From Bradymonas sediminis (lineage in GTDB: Bacteria; Myxococcota_A; Bradymonadia; Bradymonadales; Bradymonadaceae): a stretch of 64,000 bases of DNA. The stretch is from assembly GCF_003258315.1 (NCBI RefSeq), contig NZ_CP030032.1, forward strand, positions 3,908,501-3,972,500. The letters are read 5' to 3'. The position numbers and the translations under genes are program-made. Positions 56,207-64,000 of the stretch are shown one piece after another. Each line of letters opens with the position of its first letter. Within the stretch, counting starts at the first letter, position 1. The notes beneath the pieces were generated by a model. It saw only the letters and a program-made list of their open reading frames with translations. It made no database searches and had not been told where the DNA came from.

Positions 56207-57706
56207 ATGAAACGCGTTCAATCGACCTCCTTAAACAGCGCGAAGACGCCCCTCAACCCCCTGAAAAAACTCAGCTTTCTGAGCATCATCGGCTGCGCCC
56301 TCATGCTCCCGAGCGCGGCGAGCGCCAGCCCCTTCGAGATGTATGGTGCGGGCGGGCGGGCGTCAGCGATGGCCGGGGCGCAGACCGCTTCGGCCGAAGG
56401 CGCCGCGGCGATCTTCTATAATGTCGGCTCGCTGGCGCATAGCGAACCCGGGGTGAGCGGCGGGCTGACCGTCGGGCTCAATCGCTCGCGCATCCTGCTC
56501 ATGAACCGCCCGTTGGGCTACGATATCCCGGACCTCGGCGGCTATTCGCCCGCCATCCCCAGCGGCATGACCAAATACGAGCGCCGCGACACCACCGACG
56601 TCGACAACCTCTACGTGCTGACCCTGGGCGGCGTGACCTCATTTGGCATCAAAGACCTGCGCGCGGGCCTGCTGCTGGCGATGCCGACCTCGGGTTATGT
56701 CGACGCGAATACCCACTTCGCCGACGAGCGCGAGCGCATCTTTAGCAACCAACTCCACTTCACCCTCACCGACCAGCGGCTGCGCCGTTTGGACCTGGAA
56801 ATGGGCATCGCGTATAAGGTCGCCGACTGGATCTCAGCCGGCCTGGGCGCAACTTTCTCGCCCGGCACGGTGATGAGCACCAACGTCTATCTTCCCAATG
56901 TGGGCGATCAGAGCGACGTGGACCTCAACTCTCAAATTGACAGCGAGAGCCTCTGGGGCCTGCTCGCGGGCGTGCAGGTCGACTTCAGCGAGCAACTTCA
57001 ATTCGGCCTGCAATACCGCAGCGAGGTCTATTTTCGCATCCACGGCCAGAATACGATTCGCGTCGGAAACACCGGCGGCAAGGACACCCGCGAGATCGTG
57101 CAGGTGCTCGACTGGACCCCCAGCTACTCGCCCCATAGCGTCTCGGCCGGCCTCGCCTGGACCCAGGGCGCGTCGAAGATCATGCTCGACGGGCGCTATG
57201 AGCGCTGGTCGGATTACCGAAATAACCATAGCAAGCCGACGAATTTCCACGACACCATCTCGCCGCGACTCGGCTATGAATATAGCCTGCCGGGCAAGGA
57301 CGATAAGCCGGGCAATAAGTTGCGCGCGGGCCTTGGCTGGGTCCCCAGCCCGGTGCCCGACCAAACCGGGCGCACCAACTACGTCGACAACGACCGGGCG
57401 ATGGCGAGCATCGGCGCCTCCTACCAGCTCGACGCGTTCGGGCTGCCGCTCGAGATCGACTGGGCGCTCCAGCTCCACGTCCTGATGTCGCGCGTAACCC
57501 ACAAAAAAATAAAAGCTAGCAATCCGAACTGTGGTGCCGATGTTGACGTGATTTGTGACGAGGTTCCCGACGACCTGATCAACCCGCGCACCGGCCAGCC
57601 CTTCGAGGGCACGCAGGGGTTGCAGACAGGCAATCCGGGCTTCCCGGGCTTCACCTCGGGCGGCTGGATGGGCGGCGTGGTCGTCGAGGTCTCGTGGCTC
57701 CCCTGA
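56207..57706 (+). CDS. FadL/TodX-type outer-membrane transport protein
   Basis: Predicted outer-membrane beta-barrel of 499 residues for uptake of hydrophobic compounds such as fatty acids. Signal peptide to about ASAS (residue 41), then the family N-terminal hatch signature MYGAGGRASAMAGAQTASA (about 45-63) with AAAIFYNVGSLA. Repeated amphipathic beta-strands fill the rest, with alternating hydrophobic residues (LRAGLLLAMPTSGYV, MGIAYKVADWISAGLGATF), and the protein ends in a short aromatic strand VVVEVSWLP. A Cys pair in a late loop (NPNCGADVDVICDE) may be a disulfide. The start ATG 56207 has only a weak ribosome-binding site. A lipoprotein gene follows 62 nt later. Confidence 0.88.
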   Translation: MKRVQSTSLNSAKTPLNPLKKLSFLSIIGCALMLPSAASASPFEMYGAGGRASAMAGAQTASAEGAAAIFYNVGSLAHSEPGVSGGLTVGLNRSRILLMNRPLGYDIPDLGGYSPAIPSGMTKYERRDTTDVDNLYVLTLGGVTSFGIKDLRAGLLLAMPTSGYVDANTHFADERERIFSNQLHFTLTDQRLRRLDLEMGIAYKVADWISAGLGATFSPGTVMSTNVYLPNVGDQSDVDLNSQIDSESLWGLLAGVQVDFSEQLQFGLQYRSEVYFRIHGQNTIRVGNTGGKDTREIVQVLDWTPSYSPHSVSAGLAWTQGASKIMLDGRYERWSDYRNNHSKPTNFHDTISPRLGYEYSLPGKDDKPGNKLRAGLGWVPSPVPDQTGRTNYVDNDRAMASIGASYQLDAFGLPLEIDWALQLHVLMSRVTHKKIKASNPNCGADVDVICDEVPDDLINPRTGQPFEGTQGLQTGNPGFPGFTSGGWMGGVVVEVSWLP

Positions 57707-57768
57707 GCGCCCCTGCCTCGATATGATCGCGCTGATTAATCGCACCATCGATTTTGCTGAGTATTAAA

Positions 57769-58686
57769 ATGACCAAGATCACGAGATTCGCACAATTCGC
57801 AACCGGCACGCTCCTGGCGAGCAGTCTTCTGTGGGGCTGCCAGGTGGGGCGCGGGGATTCCGAAATTGAAGACCAATATATCGCTGACGCCGGCTTCGAC
57901 GCCCTCGACGACGCCGACGCCGGCTGGGAGAACGACGCCGGCATCGGCCAGGGCGCCGGCGCAGGAACCATGAGCGGATCCTGGCTCCTGTTGCACGAGC
58001 GAAGCACCTGCCTTTTAGGCCAGGAGCAGCTCACCCACGCGACCTATATCATTGATATCGACCAGGAGGGCTCGACGCTTCGCGAGACCCGACGGCTCTG
58101 CGAGACCAACCTCTCCGAGGTCCTGGGCATGCGTATTCGCATCCCGCAGAAGGTGATCGATAATATCGACTTTATCCAGCAAGATCAGGGGCTTGTCTCG
58201 ACCCTTCGCGTCGGAGGCAGCTACTTATCCTCGACCGAAGTTGCCCAGTGGGGGCTGGCGCTCGAGGACCCGACGACCGACTCTATCCCGGAGTCCGCCG
58301 ACGATCCGCGGGTCATCGACACCGACGAAGACGGCAACCCGGCGGTGACCTTTCAGGTGGGCGACGACTGCGAGCGCTACCAGGCGCAGCGCCAATTGCT
58401 GCGCTATAGCGGGCGGTTCACCGCGCCCAATCAGATCGACGGCAGCTCGGCGGGCGTCACCGACATCGTCGTCTACGGCGGGTCCAATAACTTCTGCACC
58501 ATCGCGCCCCCGGTCGAACCCAACGACCCGGCCAGCCGCTTCCGCATGGTCCGCATCGACGGCAAAGGCGGCGCGGTCAACGCCGACAGCAATAATGATG
58601 ACGCGATTAGCTGCGAGGAGGCCATCGCGCTGTCGCCATTCGTGATGCAACGACGCGAATCCGACTCATCGAATTGCGCCAAATAA
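57769..58686 (+). CDS. Lipoprotein of unknown function
   Basis: Predicted lipoprotein of 305 residues. Signal peptide II with lipobox LLWGC (Cys near 25), then an Asp/Ala-rich linker (about 38-70). The folded part (about 75-300) has six or seven cysteines (STCLL, RRLCET, GDDCERY, NNFCTI, ISCEEA, SNCAK) and no recognised domain; a short segment reads DSNNDDAISCEE like a single calcium-binding Asp loop. ATG 57769 is preferred over TTG 57754. It probably shares a transcript with the FadL-like gene, and is convergent (21 nt) with the GbsR-type regulator. Confidence 0.75.
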   Translation: MTKITRFAQFATGTLLASSLLWGCQVGRGDSEIEDQYIADAGFDALDDADAGWENDAGIGQGAGAGTMSGSWLLLHERSTCLLGQEQLTHATYIIDIDQEGSTLRETRRLCETNLSEVLGMRIRIPQKVIDNIDFIQQDQGLVSTLRVGGSYLSSTEVAQWGLALEDPTTDSIPESADDPRVIDTDEDGNPAVTFQVGDDCERYQAQRQLLRYSGRFTAPNQIDGSSAGVTDIVVYGGSNNFCTIAPPVEPNDPASRFRMVRIDGKGGAVNADSNNDDAISCEEAIALSPFVMQRRESDSSNCAK

Positions 58687-58707
58687 TCAGATAAAAGCGC
58701 AGCGAGG

Positions 58708-59280
58708 CTAGGCGGAGGGGGCCGTGTCCCCCGTGTCTTCCAACAGGTCGTCGGCCTCGCTAAAATCGAGATGCAGGGTCTTCAAGAAGAACGACAGCGC
58801 GTCGGTCATCATATCGGCCAGGCGCAACATCCCGCGCACCCGCTTGAGGCGCGCGGGGTCCACCTCTTGCTCGCGGGCAAAATACAGCGCGTCCTTCAGG
58901 TCATCGCGCACCCGCACCACCAGGCTGAGCTCGCGCGCCTGGATCACCCGCCGTAGCATCTGCAAAAAGTCGACCTCCGCCACAAAATGGCGCACCTTGC
59001 TCTGGGGCACCTGCACGCGATGCGCCACCCCCCAGGCCTCCAGGTCCCGCGAGATCATCGACACCGCGCCCTTGGACAACCCAAGCTCACGCTGCAGATC
59101 CGCCGCCGACATCGGCTCGCCGCGCAGATACAGCAGGCACCAGGCGTGCCCGTGGTTGCGCTTAAACCCCCAGAACTCAATCACCCGCCCGACCGCGTTG
59201 ATCGCCAGCGCCTCCCAGCGATCCAGCGCGGGAAAGTCGATATCATCCTCCGGGCTGTCCCGATACGTATATCCGTGCAT
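58708..59280 (-). CDS. GbsR/MarR-family transcriptional regulator
   Basis: Winged-helix DNA-binding protein of 190 residues. The helix-turn-helix MSAADLQRELGLSKGAVSMISRDLEAWGV (about 57-85) matches GbsR/MarR family regulators, followed by a helical dimerisation part. GbsR proteins often control osmolyte uptake or synthesis, but the ligand and targets here are unknown. ATG 59280 (MHGYTYRDS) is chosen because the upstream in-frame extension to 59364 overlaps the terminator of the next gene, which argues against it being translated. The neighbouring lipoprotein and FadL genes are possible targets (positional inference). Confidence 0.82.
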   Translation of the reverse strand: MHGYTYRDSPEDDIDFPALDRWEALAINAVGRVIEFWGFKRNHGHAWCLLYLRGEPMSAADLQRELGLSKGAVSMISRDLEAWGVAHRVQVPQSKVRHFVAEVDFLQMLRRVIQARELSLVVRVRDDLKDALYFAREQEVDPARLKRVRGMLRLADMMTDALSFFLKTLHLDFSEADDLLEDTGDTAPSA

Positions 59281-59336
59281 CTCGATTGTCTCGAAAGAGT
59301 GCGGCTTCGCCACCCGATGACGCGGCGGCCAACTAT

Positions 59337-59372
59337 AAAAAACCCCGGTGCTCATAATGAGCACCGGGGTTT
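59337..59372 (-). terminator. Terminator of the 59418 lipoprotein gene
   Basis: Perfect 16-bp inverted repeat, arms 59340-59355 and 59357-59372 (AAACCCCGGTGCTCAT), with essentially a minimal loop. On the minus strand it is followed by TTTTTTAT. Confidence 0.9.
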
Positions 59373-59417
59373 CAAATCAAACACCTAAATCAGGTGCGGT
59401 CAACGATGCAGCCAGAC

Positions 59418-60614
59418 TTACTGGACCGAACCGATTCCCGAGATTTTGGCAGCGTCGGTGTCGAAGGTCGTACCGATGCTCAACGCGTCGTCTTCGCCGT
59501 CGCCGTCGGTGTCGACGTCAACGAGAATACCGATGGTGGGCAGGAAGCCACATGCCTGAGTCAGGCTTGCGCAGGTCGAGTCGGCCTCGCAGGTGTTGTT
59601 CGGGGTATCTGCGCAGGAGGGCGCGACGCCTTCGAGATTCACGAAGTCGGCGCCTTCAAGGCCTAAGCACTCGCAGGAAGCAGCCGCGAAGCTGTTGACC
59701 GCGCTGACAAGGTCGTCAACGCGAACCGCGCCGCCGAGTTTGCCGCCGTTGAGGGCCGGATTCGCGTCTTTGATAACAACGCCGTCTTCCAGCGTGCTGC
59801 TGGCGTCAACGGTCGCTTCGATCTGAGCCTTGGAGATGCGCAGGCTGAGCGGCGCGTCCAAGAGGCCTTCCAGGGAGACGCTGATGTCGACGATGCCGGG
59901 GCCTGCGGTCAGGACGCCGTTCTCGATCTTCGCGTTCGGAAGCGAAGCCTGCGGGTGGGTGCCCTGGTCGACGCTGGTCGGGTCGATCACGAACGGGCCG
60001 GTCACCGGCGCCTCCACGCTCTCACCGAGCCACACGTTGAGCGTGTAGGGCGAGGAGTTCGCGAGGTCGTCAAGACCGTCATGCTCGAAGAGCAACACGA
60101 GGCTGCCCGACTCAATGCTGCCTTGGATACCTCCGTTGACGTCACCGAGGCTGTTGACGATCGAAAGAGCATTGTCGGGCTCACCGTTGCCGTTGAGGTC
60201 GAAGCAGCAATTCTCATCGCTCTCGGCGATGCGGAACGCCGTGACAATCGAAGAGGGACCGAACTCAGCGTCGGCCGGAGCCTCGTCGCAGCGCGCGGGG
60301 CGGTCTTCGCCGGTCAGGTCGCAACCGGTGGGAGCCGGCACACAGGCGGTCGCTTCAGCGTTGCACTCATAACCCTCGGCACACGTGTCCTGCTCGCATC
60401 CGGTCTCCGGGTCGCTCGTGTCGGCGTCGCCAGTAGCGTCGCCTTCGCCGGTGGTGTCGCCTTCGCCAGCAGTATCACCTTCGTCGCCAGCGTCGGGCTG
60501 GGTGTTATTTGTGTTATTGTCTTTTTTACCGGCGTCGTCATCGCCACAGGCGCTCAACGAAAGGCCCGCGCTAAGAAGCAATGCCAACAATCCTATCATT
60601 TTACGATTCAACAT
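59418..60614 (-). CDS. Lipoprotein with Thr/Gly/Asp-repeat linker
   Basis: Predicted lipoprotein of 398 residues. GGAGG 7 nt before ATG 60614 fixes the start. Signal peptide II with lipobox SLSAC, then a low-complexity linker of GDTTGEGD-type hexapeptides (about 30-72). A small Cys-rich knot (CEQDTCAEGYECNAEATAC, about 74-92) and a larger folded part follow. Near 145-165 and at the end are DLNGNGEPDN and DVDTDGDGEDD, thrombospondin/dockerin-like calcium loops. No enzymatic motif is visible. It is monocistronic with a strong terminator. It resembles the short lipoproteins common in Myxococcota-like genomes; function unknown. Confidence 0.8.
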   Translation of the reverse strand: MLNRKMIGLLALLLSAGLSLSACGDDDAGKKDNNTNNTQPDAGDEGDTAGEGDTTGEGDATGDADTSDPETGCEQDTCAEGYECNAEATACVPAPTGCDLTGEDRPARCDEAPADAEFGPSSIVTAFRIAESDENCCFDLNGNGEPDNALSIVNSLGDVNGGIQGSIESGSLVLLFEHDGLDDLANSSPYTLNVWLGESVEAPVTGPFVIDPTSVDQGTHPQASLPNAKIENGVLTAGPGIVDISVSLEGLLDAPLSLRISKAQIEATVDASSTLEDGVVIKDANPALNGGKLGGAVRVDDLVSAVNSFAAASCECLGLEGADFVNLEGVAPSCADTPNNTCEADSTCASLTQACGFLPTIGILVDVDTDGDGEDDALSIGTTFDTDAAKISGIGSVQ

Positions 60615-60846
60615 CGGTAATCCTCCAAATAAATCATGTATGAGCCACGCATCGGAACCACTCCGACCTGACCATTGATTCAAAAATGCAACATTCGTCT
60701 TCAGCCCGCGCGGCCGCATCAAAAGCCTTATTTAGCTCTTTGAAATGGGCCCGCATCTTTAAGCAAAAGCAAATTAGCAAAATCACCGCGCCCAAGCAAG
60801 TTTTAAGCCACGCCCAGGCTGCCTTATTTAGTTTGGTAACATCCAA

Positions 60847-60874
60847 CGCGCGCCAGCCGGGGCCGGCGCGCGCG
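60847..60874. other. GC-rich hairpin after the DUF1015 gene
   Basis: Arms GCGCGC-CA-GCCGG and CCGGC-GCGCGC pair with one 2-nt bulge. There is no T tract on either side, so terminator function is uncertain. The rest of 60615-60889 shows nothing else. Confidence 0.4.
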
Positions 60875-60889
60875 ATCAGCCAGTCATTC

Positions 60890-62224
60890 TCATAGCGGAT
60901 TAATCGTCAGGCCGCTGAGAATTTTGGGATAAAAATAGGTCGACTTCTGCGGCATTTTCCCGCCCGACTGACACACCTCGACCACCTGAGCAACCGGCGT
61001 CGGGTTCATCAACACCACAAGCTGGTGCTCGGGATTTTTGCGCGCAGCCACGGCCGCCTCAAGGCTCTTGATATAGCGCAGGTTCGTCTTGGCAGCCTGC
61101 GCCTCCATGCTGATGCCGATGATCCGGTCAAAAATCCCCTCATGCAAAATCGACACGTCCAGCCGGCGCACCTGCTCGGGGGTGTCGGCGTCGAAAATCG
61201 GCGCGCTCTCATCTCCCTTATATTGCACCAGAATCGGCTGCTCGAGATGCTGCGATAGCAATATGAAGCTCGGCGCATCTTCGGCCGCCTCGGCCAACTT
61301 CAGCTCAAGCTCCAGCGGCGTGTCGACCAGCTCTTTGGCCAGCGGCTGCAGGTCGTAGAGCTTGGAGTCTTCGAGGGTCTTGAGCAAAGCGCTCGCGTCG
61401 AAATCCGCCACACCGTGCACCACGCGATGGGTGCCGAAGACCTGCAGGCCCGGGTCGTGAATATTGACCATAAACGCCATCACATAATCGTAGGGCGCGG
61501 GCTGGTCGGAGCCGCCGTCTTCGGCCACGGAGCGGCGGAAGTCACGGTAGGCCAGCGCGGTCTCATAGCGGTGATGCCCGTCCGCGATCAGCAGCTGGGC
61601 GTCCTTTAAAATCTCGGCGACCTCGGCCTGGGCGTCCGCGTCAAAGACCGGCCAGAGTCGGTGGCGGATGCCGTCGGTATTCGTCGTCACGTCGAGCTCC
61701 TGCTCCTGCACTCGGTGCGCCTCAAGCAGGGCGTCGACCTTCCCTTCGGGATCGTCATACAGAAAGAAGATCGGGCTTAGATTCGCCTCGCAATTCTTCA
61801 TCAGCTCCAGGCGGTCGACCTTCGGGCCGCGCAGCGTGCGCTCGTGCGGCAGCACGATGCCCTCATCATAGGTCGCCAGACGCACCGCGCCCAAAAACCC
61901 GCGGCGGGTGTGTTGGTTACCCTGCGCATCCTCAAATGTCTGCTGGTGCGCGTACAGGCCGGGGCGCACATCCTGGCGCAGTTGCCCGGTCGCCAGCCAA
62001 TCCATCAGGTGGCGGCGCGCGCGGGTATAGCGGTTATTCTCGGCGCTATCGCTGTCATGCTGGCGGCCCAGCACCAGGCGCACGATATTGGCCGGATGCC
62101 CGGCGTACAGCGCGTCCTGCTCCTCGGTGTCGATGACATCGTAGGGCGGCGCCAGTAGGTCGGCAGGCTCGTCGCCGGCTTCCAAATGATAGCGAATTGC
62201 GCGAAATCCTCGAATTTCAGCCAT
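60890..62224 (-). CDS. DUF1015 family protein
   Basis: Conserved protein of 444 residues, recognised from the DUF1015 hallmarks: LLAPPYDVIDTEEQ (about 23-36), HPANIVRLVLG (about 43-53), and ADGHHRYETALAYRDF (about 210-225). The DGHHR motif recalls ParB/SerK-like nucleotide-handling folds, which suggests a kinase- or NTP-linked activity, but no biochemical role is established to my knowledge. No signal peptide or membrane segment. The ATG at 62224 lacks a strong ribosome-binding site but homology begins there. It is alone, upstream of the lipoprotein gene on the same strand and separated by 275 bases. Confidence 0.88.
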   Translation of the reverse strand: MAEIRGFRAIRYHLEAGDEPADLLAPPYDVIDTEEQDALYAGHPANIVRLVLGRQHDSDSAENNRYTRARRHLMDWLATGQLRQDVRPGLYAHQQTFEDAQGNQHTRRGFLGAVRLATYDEGIVLPHERTLRGPKVDRLELMKNCEANLSPIFFLYDDPEGKVDALLEAHRVQEQELDVTTNTDGIRHRLWPVFDADAQAEVAEILKDAQLLIADGHHRYETALAYRDFRRSVAEDGGSDQPAPYDYVMAFMVNIHDPGLQVFGTHRVVHGVADFDASALLKTLEDSKLYDLQPLAKELVDTPLELELKLAEAAEDAPSFILLSQHLEQPILVQYKGDESAPIFDADTPEQVRRLDVSILHEGIFDRIIGISMEAQAAKTNLRYIKSLEAAVAARKNPEHQLVVLMNPTPVAQVVEVCQSGGKMPQKSTYFYPKILSGLTINPL

Positions 62225-62329
62225 TATATTATCGTCGTCTCAAAATGATGAATCGTTAACTTCTCTATAAAATACGCGCGGCGCTCACCCCGATGGCGGC
62301 GCCGCGCGCGGCCCTAAAAACCGTATTTC

Positions 62330-63730
62330 TTATTGCTTCTCGGCGAGCGCCTCGCGAATCACGCGCACAAAACTCTCGGCCGGCTGCGCGCCCACAACGG
62401 CGGTGCCGTCGATGATAAAGGTCGGCGTCCCCTGGAACCCCAGCGCCTGCGCCTGGGCGGTGTCCGCCTTGATCTCGGCGTCGTATTTGTCGCCCGCCAT
62501 ATCCGCCTTAAACTTCTTCATATTCAGGCTAAGGCTCTTGGCGAGTTCCTCGAAAATGCCCGGCTCACCGAGGTCGGCCTGGCGCTCAAAGAGCAGGTCG
62601 TGCATCTCCCAGAATTTACCCTGCTCACGCGCCGCGATCGACGCCTTCGCCGCCGGATGCGCCTGCGGATGAAAACTCAGGGGCATATGTTTAAAGACCA
62701 CGCGCACCGAATCGTCCACCTCGGCCAGCGCCTCTTTGAGGTTCACGTCGGCCTTGGCGCAATAGGGGCATTCAAAATCCTCGAAGGCAAAAATCGTCAC
62801 CTTCGCGTCTTTGGGCCCGCGCACCTGACCGGGATGAATGGTCAACTTGCTGGTATCAAAGCGCAGCACCTCTTCGGCCGGCTCCCCGAGGTCGCCCTCC
62901 CCGTCCTTCATCGACGGGCCCGGAATCATCGGCAATTGGCGCTGATAGTTCTCGGCAACCAACGAGGCGTAGAGATTCGGCGGGACGTCGCCCTCGCCGA
63001 TCTTCTCTTCGGCCTGGGCGCGGCGCGCCTCGACGACCCTGGCAAACTCATCAAAGGGCAGCGCCCCGTTCATGCGCTCCCCGTTGATGAAGAACGCCGG
63101 CGTCCCCTCGACCTTCAACTCGGCGGCGAGCTTCAGGTCGCGCTCGATGATCTGCGTGGTCTCTTGTGCGTCGAAATCCTTGCGGAATTTCTCCACGTCC
63201 AACTTCAACATGCCCGCGTATTTGGCGACCCATTCTTTGAAATCGCCGTCGTGCTCGCGGAACGCGTCCTGGTTCTCAAAGAGCCAATCGTGCATCTCCC
63301 AGAAGCGCCCCTGGCGCGACGCGGCGATCGACGCGCGCGCGGCGTCCTCGGCCTGCGGGTGGAAGGAGAGCGGAAGCTGCTTAAAGACGATCTTCGTATC
63401 TTCCGGGAAGGTCTTAAAGATCTGCGACAGCGTCCCCGCGCCGCGGCGGCAATAGGGGCATTGGAAGTCCGAGAAGGTCACGATGGTGACCTTCGCCGAC
63501 ATCGGCCCCATCATCGGGCTGCGCATAATCGGGATGATATCACTATCCTGAAACGCCACCTGGGGAGCGCCCCCGACTTTCTTGGTCAGCGTCCCCGCGC
63601 TCGACTCGTTGGAGCTCGACGCGTCGGGCTTCGACATCGACGTACACCCCGCCGCCACAAGGATTGCCCACACCAGCAGCAGGGCCATCGGTCCAAGGTG
63701 CCCCAGGAAATTTGTTCGCTTTGAGGTCAT
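62330..63730 (-). CDS. Lipoprotein with two DsbA-like thioredoxin domains
   Basis: Predicted lipoprotein of 466 residues with lipobox VAAGC (Cys near 29). Two DsbA-like domains sit in tandem: the first (about 65-235) with active site CPYC in SDFQCPYCRRG, the second (about 295-466) with CPYC in EDFECPYCAKA. Both repeat PLSFHPQA, ASIAA, GKFWEMHD or RFWEMHD, and a cis-Pro loop (VEGTPAFFING, FQGTPTFIIDG), so the gene arose by internal duplication. It likely oxidises or isomerises disulfides in exported proteins, such as the Cys-paired RCC1 propellers (inference). It is 105 nt upstream of the DUF1015 gene, and another DsbA-like tail lies beyond the terminator at 63851. Confidence 0.9.
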   Translation of the reverse strand: MTSKRTNFLGHLGPMALLLVWAILVAAGCTSMSKPDASSSNESSAGTLTKKVGGAPQVAFQDSDIIPIMRSPMMGPMSAKVTIVTFSDFQCPYCRRGAGTLSQIFKTFPEDTKIVFKQLPLSFHPQAEDAARASIAASRQGRFWEMHDWLFENQDAFREHDGDFKEWVAKYAGMLKLDVEKFRKDFDAQETTQIIERDLKLAAELKVEGTPAFFINGERMNGALPFDEFARVVEARRAQAEEKIGEGDVPPNLYASLVAENYQRQLPMIPGPSMKDGEGDLGEPAEEVLRFDTSKLTIHPGQVRGPKDAKVTIFAFEDFECPYCAKADVNLKEALAEVDDSVRVVFKHMPLSFHPQAHPAAKASIAAREQGKFWEMHDLLFERQADLGEPGIFEELAKSLSLNMKKFKADMAGDKYDAEIKADTAQAQALGFQGTPTFIIDGTAVVGAQPAESFVRVIREALAEKQ

Positions 63731-63850
63731 TATTTATCCGAACGCAATGAAGTGAATACCAACATCCTCGGCGACCCTACTTCGCTCACCGAGCTTCATC
63801 AAGTCACACGCCGCGCCATATTCTAGGCACCTCTTCGCCAAGCCAAATAA

Positions 63851-63884
63851 AAAGCCCGCGACTCCAAAAGGAGTCGCGGGCTTT
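63851..63884 (-). terminator. Terminator of the gene entering from the right edge
   Basis: Perfect 15-bp stem AAAGCCCGCGACTCC / GGAGTCGCGGGCTTT with loop AAAA. On the minus strand the stem is followed by a T-rich run (TTTTTATTTGG). A second, weaker hairpin lies upstream at about 63899-63928 (GATAGCCGCCGAG / CTCAGCGGCTATC). Confidence 0.88.
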
Positions 63885-63940
63885 CGTGCTTTTAGCGCCG
63901 ATAGCCGCCGAGAATCTCAGCGGCTATCAACTCGGCCAAA

Positions 63941-64000
63941 TTACTTGGCTTCTTTCAGCGCGCGGTCGATCGCTTCTTTGAACTTCGAAGCAGGCTGTGC
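63941..64000 (-). CDS. C-terminal fragment, probably a DsbA-like/thioredoxin-fold protein
   Basis: Only the last 19 residues and the stop (TAA, 63941-63943) are inside the window: AQPASKFKEAIDRALKEAK. The GAQP-x3-F-x3-I-x3-L pattern is typical of the C-terminal helix of DsbA-family domains and mirrors the end of the neighbouring two-domain protein (VVGAQPAESFVRVIREALAEK). The remainder lies beyond the right edge. It is followed by two hairpins, one a good terminator. Confidence 0.6.
   Translation of the reverse strand, partial: AQPASKFKEAIDRALKEAK

Noticed and set aside
59281-59364. N-terminal extension of the GbsR-type regulator from 59364
   Set aside because: Those codons overlap the terminator hairpin of the neighbouring lipoprotein gene and precede family homology.
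62333-63724. A 463-codon plus-strand frame opposite the two-domain DsbA-like gene
   Set aside because: Antisense shadow; highly Arg/Leu-rich with no motif, while the minus-strand gene has clear active sites.

Overview
The window is 64 kb of GC-rich bacterial chromosome. No rRNA, tRNA, phage, transposase or CRISPR locus is visible. The organism is probably a deltaproteobacterium-like member of the Myxococcota / Bradymonadia. This is inferred from the many predicted lipoproteins with Asp/Ala/Gly-rich linkers, the large RCC1/Ig-like (Big2) surface proteins, a Ser/Thr kinase next to a TPR protein, and FadL-type and two-domain DsbA-like envelope proteins. No marker gene here fixes the taxonomy.

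Layout. 1-9 kb: uvrB (cut by the left edge), a metzincin-type protease lipoprotein with a HEAT-like secreted partner, type II NADH dehydrogenase, then metK and miaB on the minus strand. 9-16.5 kb: mgtE, a 42-bp repeat array, a lytic transglycosylase, a THUMP rRNA methyltransferase and malQ. 16.8-21.2 kb: sucB and lpd (2-oxoglutarate dehydrogenase E2 and E3), an alpha/beta hydrolase and a ferredoxin. 21.2-24.5 kb: a parallel beta-helix lipoprotein and a small unknown gene. From 24.5 to 50.1 kb every gene lies on the minus strand. In order of transcription these are a Ser/Thr kinase, a TPR protein, four tandem RCC1/Big2 lipoproteins, a neurotransmitter:sodium symporter, a fifth diverged RCC1/Big2 lipoprotein, a zinc-ribbon membrane protein, lepA, lepB, a carA homologue, an AI-2E family transporter, an MBL-fold hydrolase and a BASS-family transporter. 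50.3-64 kb: an orphan lysine 5,6-aminomutase alpha subunit, a 1.2-kb-codon alpha-amylase-family protein, a FadL-like outer-membrane protein, two lipoproteins around a GbsR/MarR regulator, a DUF1015 protein, a two-domain DsbA-like lipoprotein and the tail of another gene.

How the genes fit together. Housekeeping blocks (uvrB, metK-miaB, sucB-lpd, lepA-lepB) alternate with an envelope programme rich in exported, cysteine-containing proteins. The RCC1 propellers carry a regular pair of cysteines in almost every blade, which would suit the disulfide-handling DsbA-like proteins at the right end. The kinase-TPR pair sits directly upstream of the RCC1 array and in the same direction.

Most notable signals: (1) four tandem seven-bladed RCC1 lipoproteins whose Ig-like stalk varies from 1 to 8 domains, plus a fifth diverged copy flanked by exact 41-bp direct repeats; (2) a CarA homologue that has lost all three glutaminase triad residues; (3) intergenic palindromic elements built from shared modules, followed by short tandem repeats, and a 42-bp array in two inverted halves; (4) a lone kamD with a terminator-like hairpin immediately before its ribosome-binding site; (5) a giant GH13-like enzyme with Pro in place of the conserved region-IV His.
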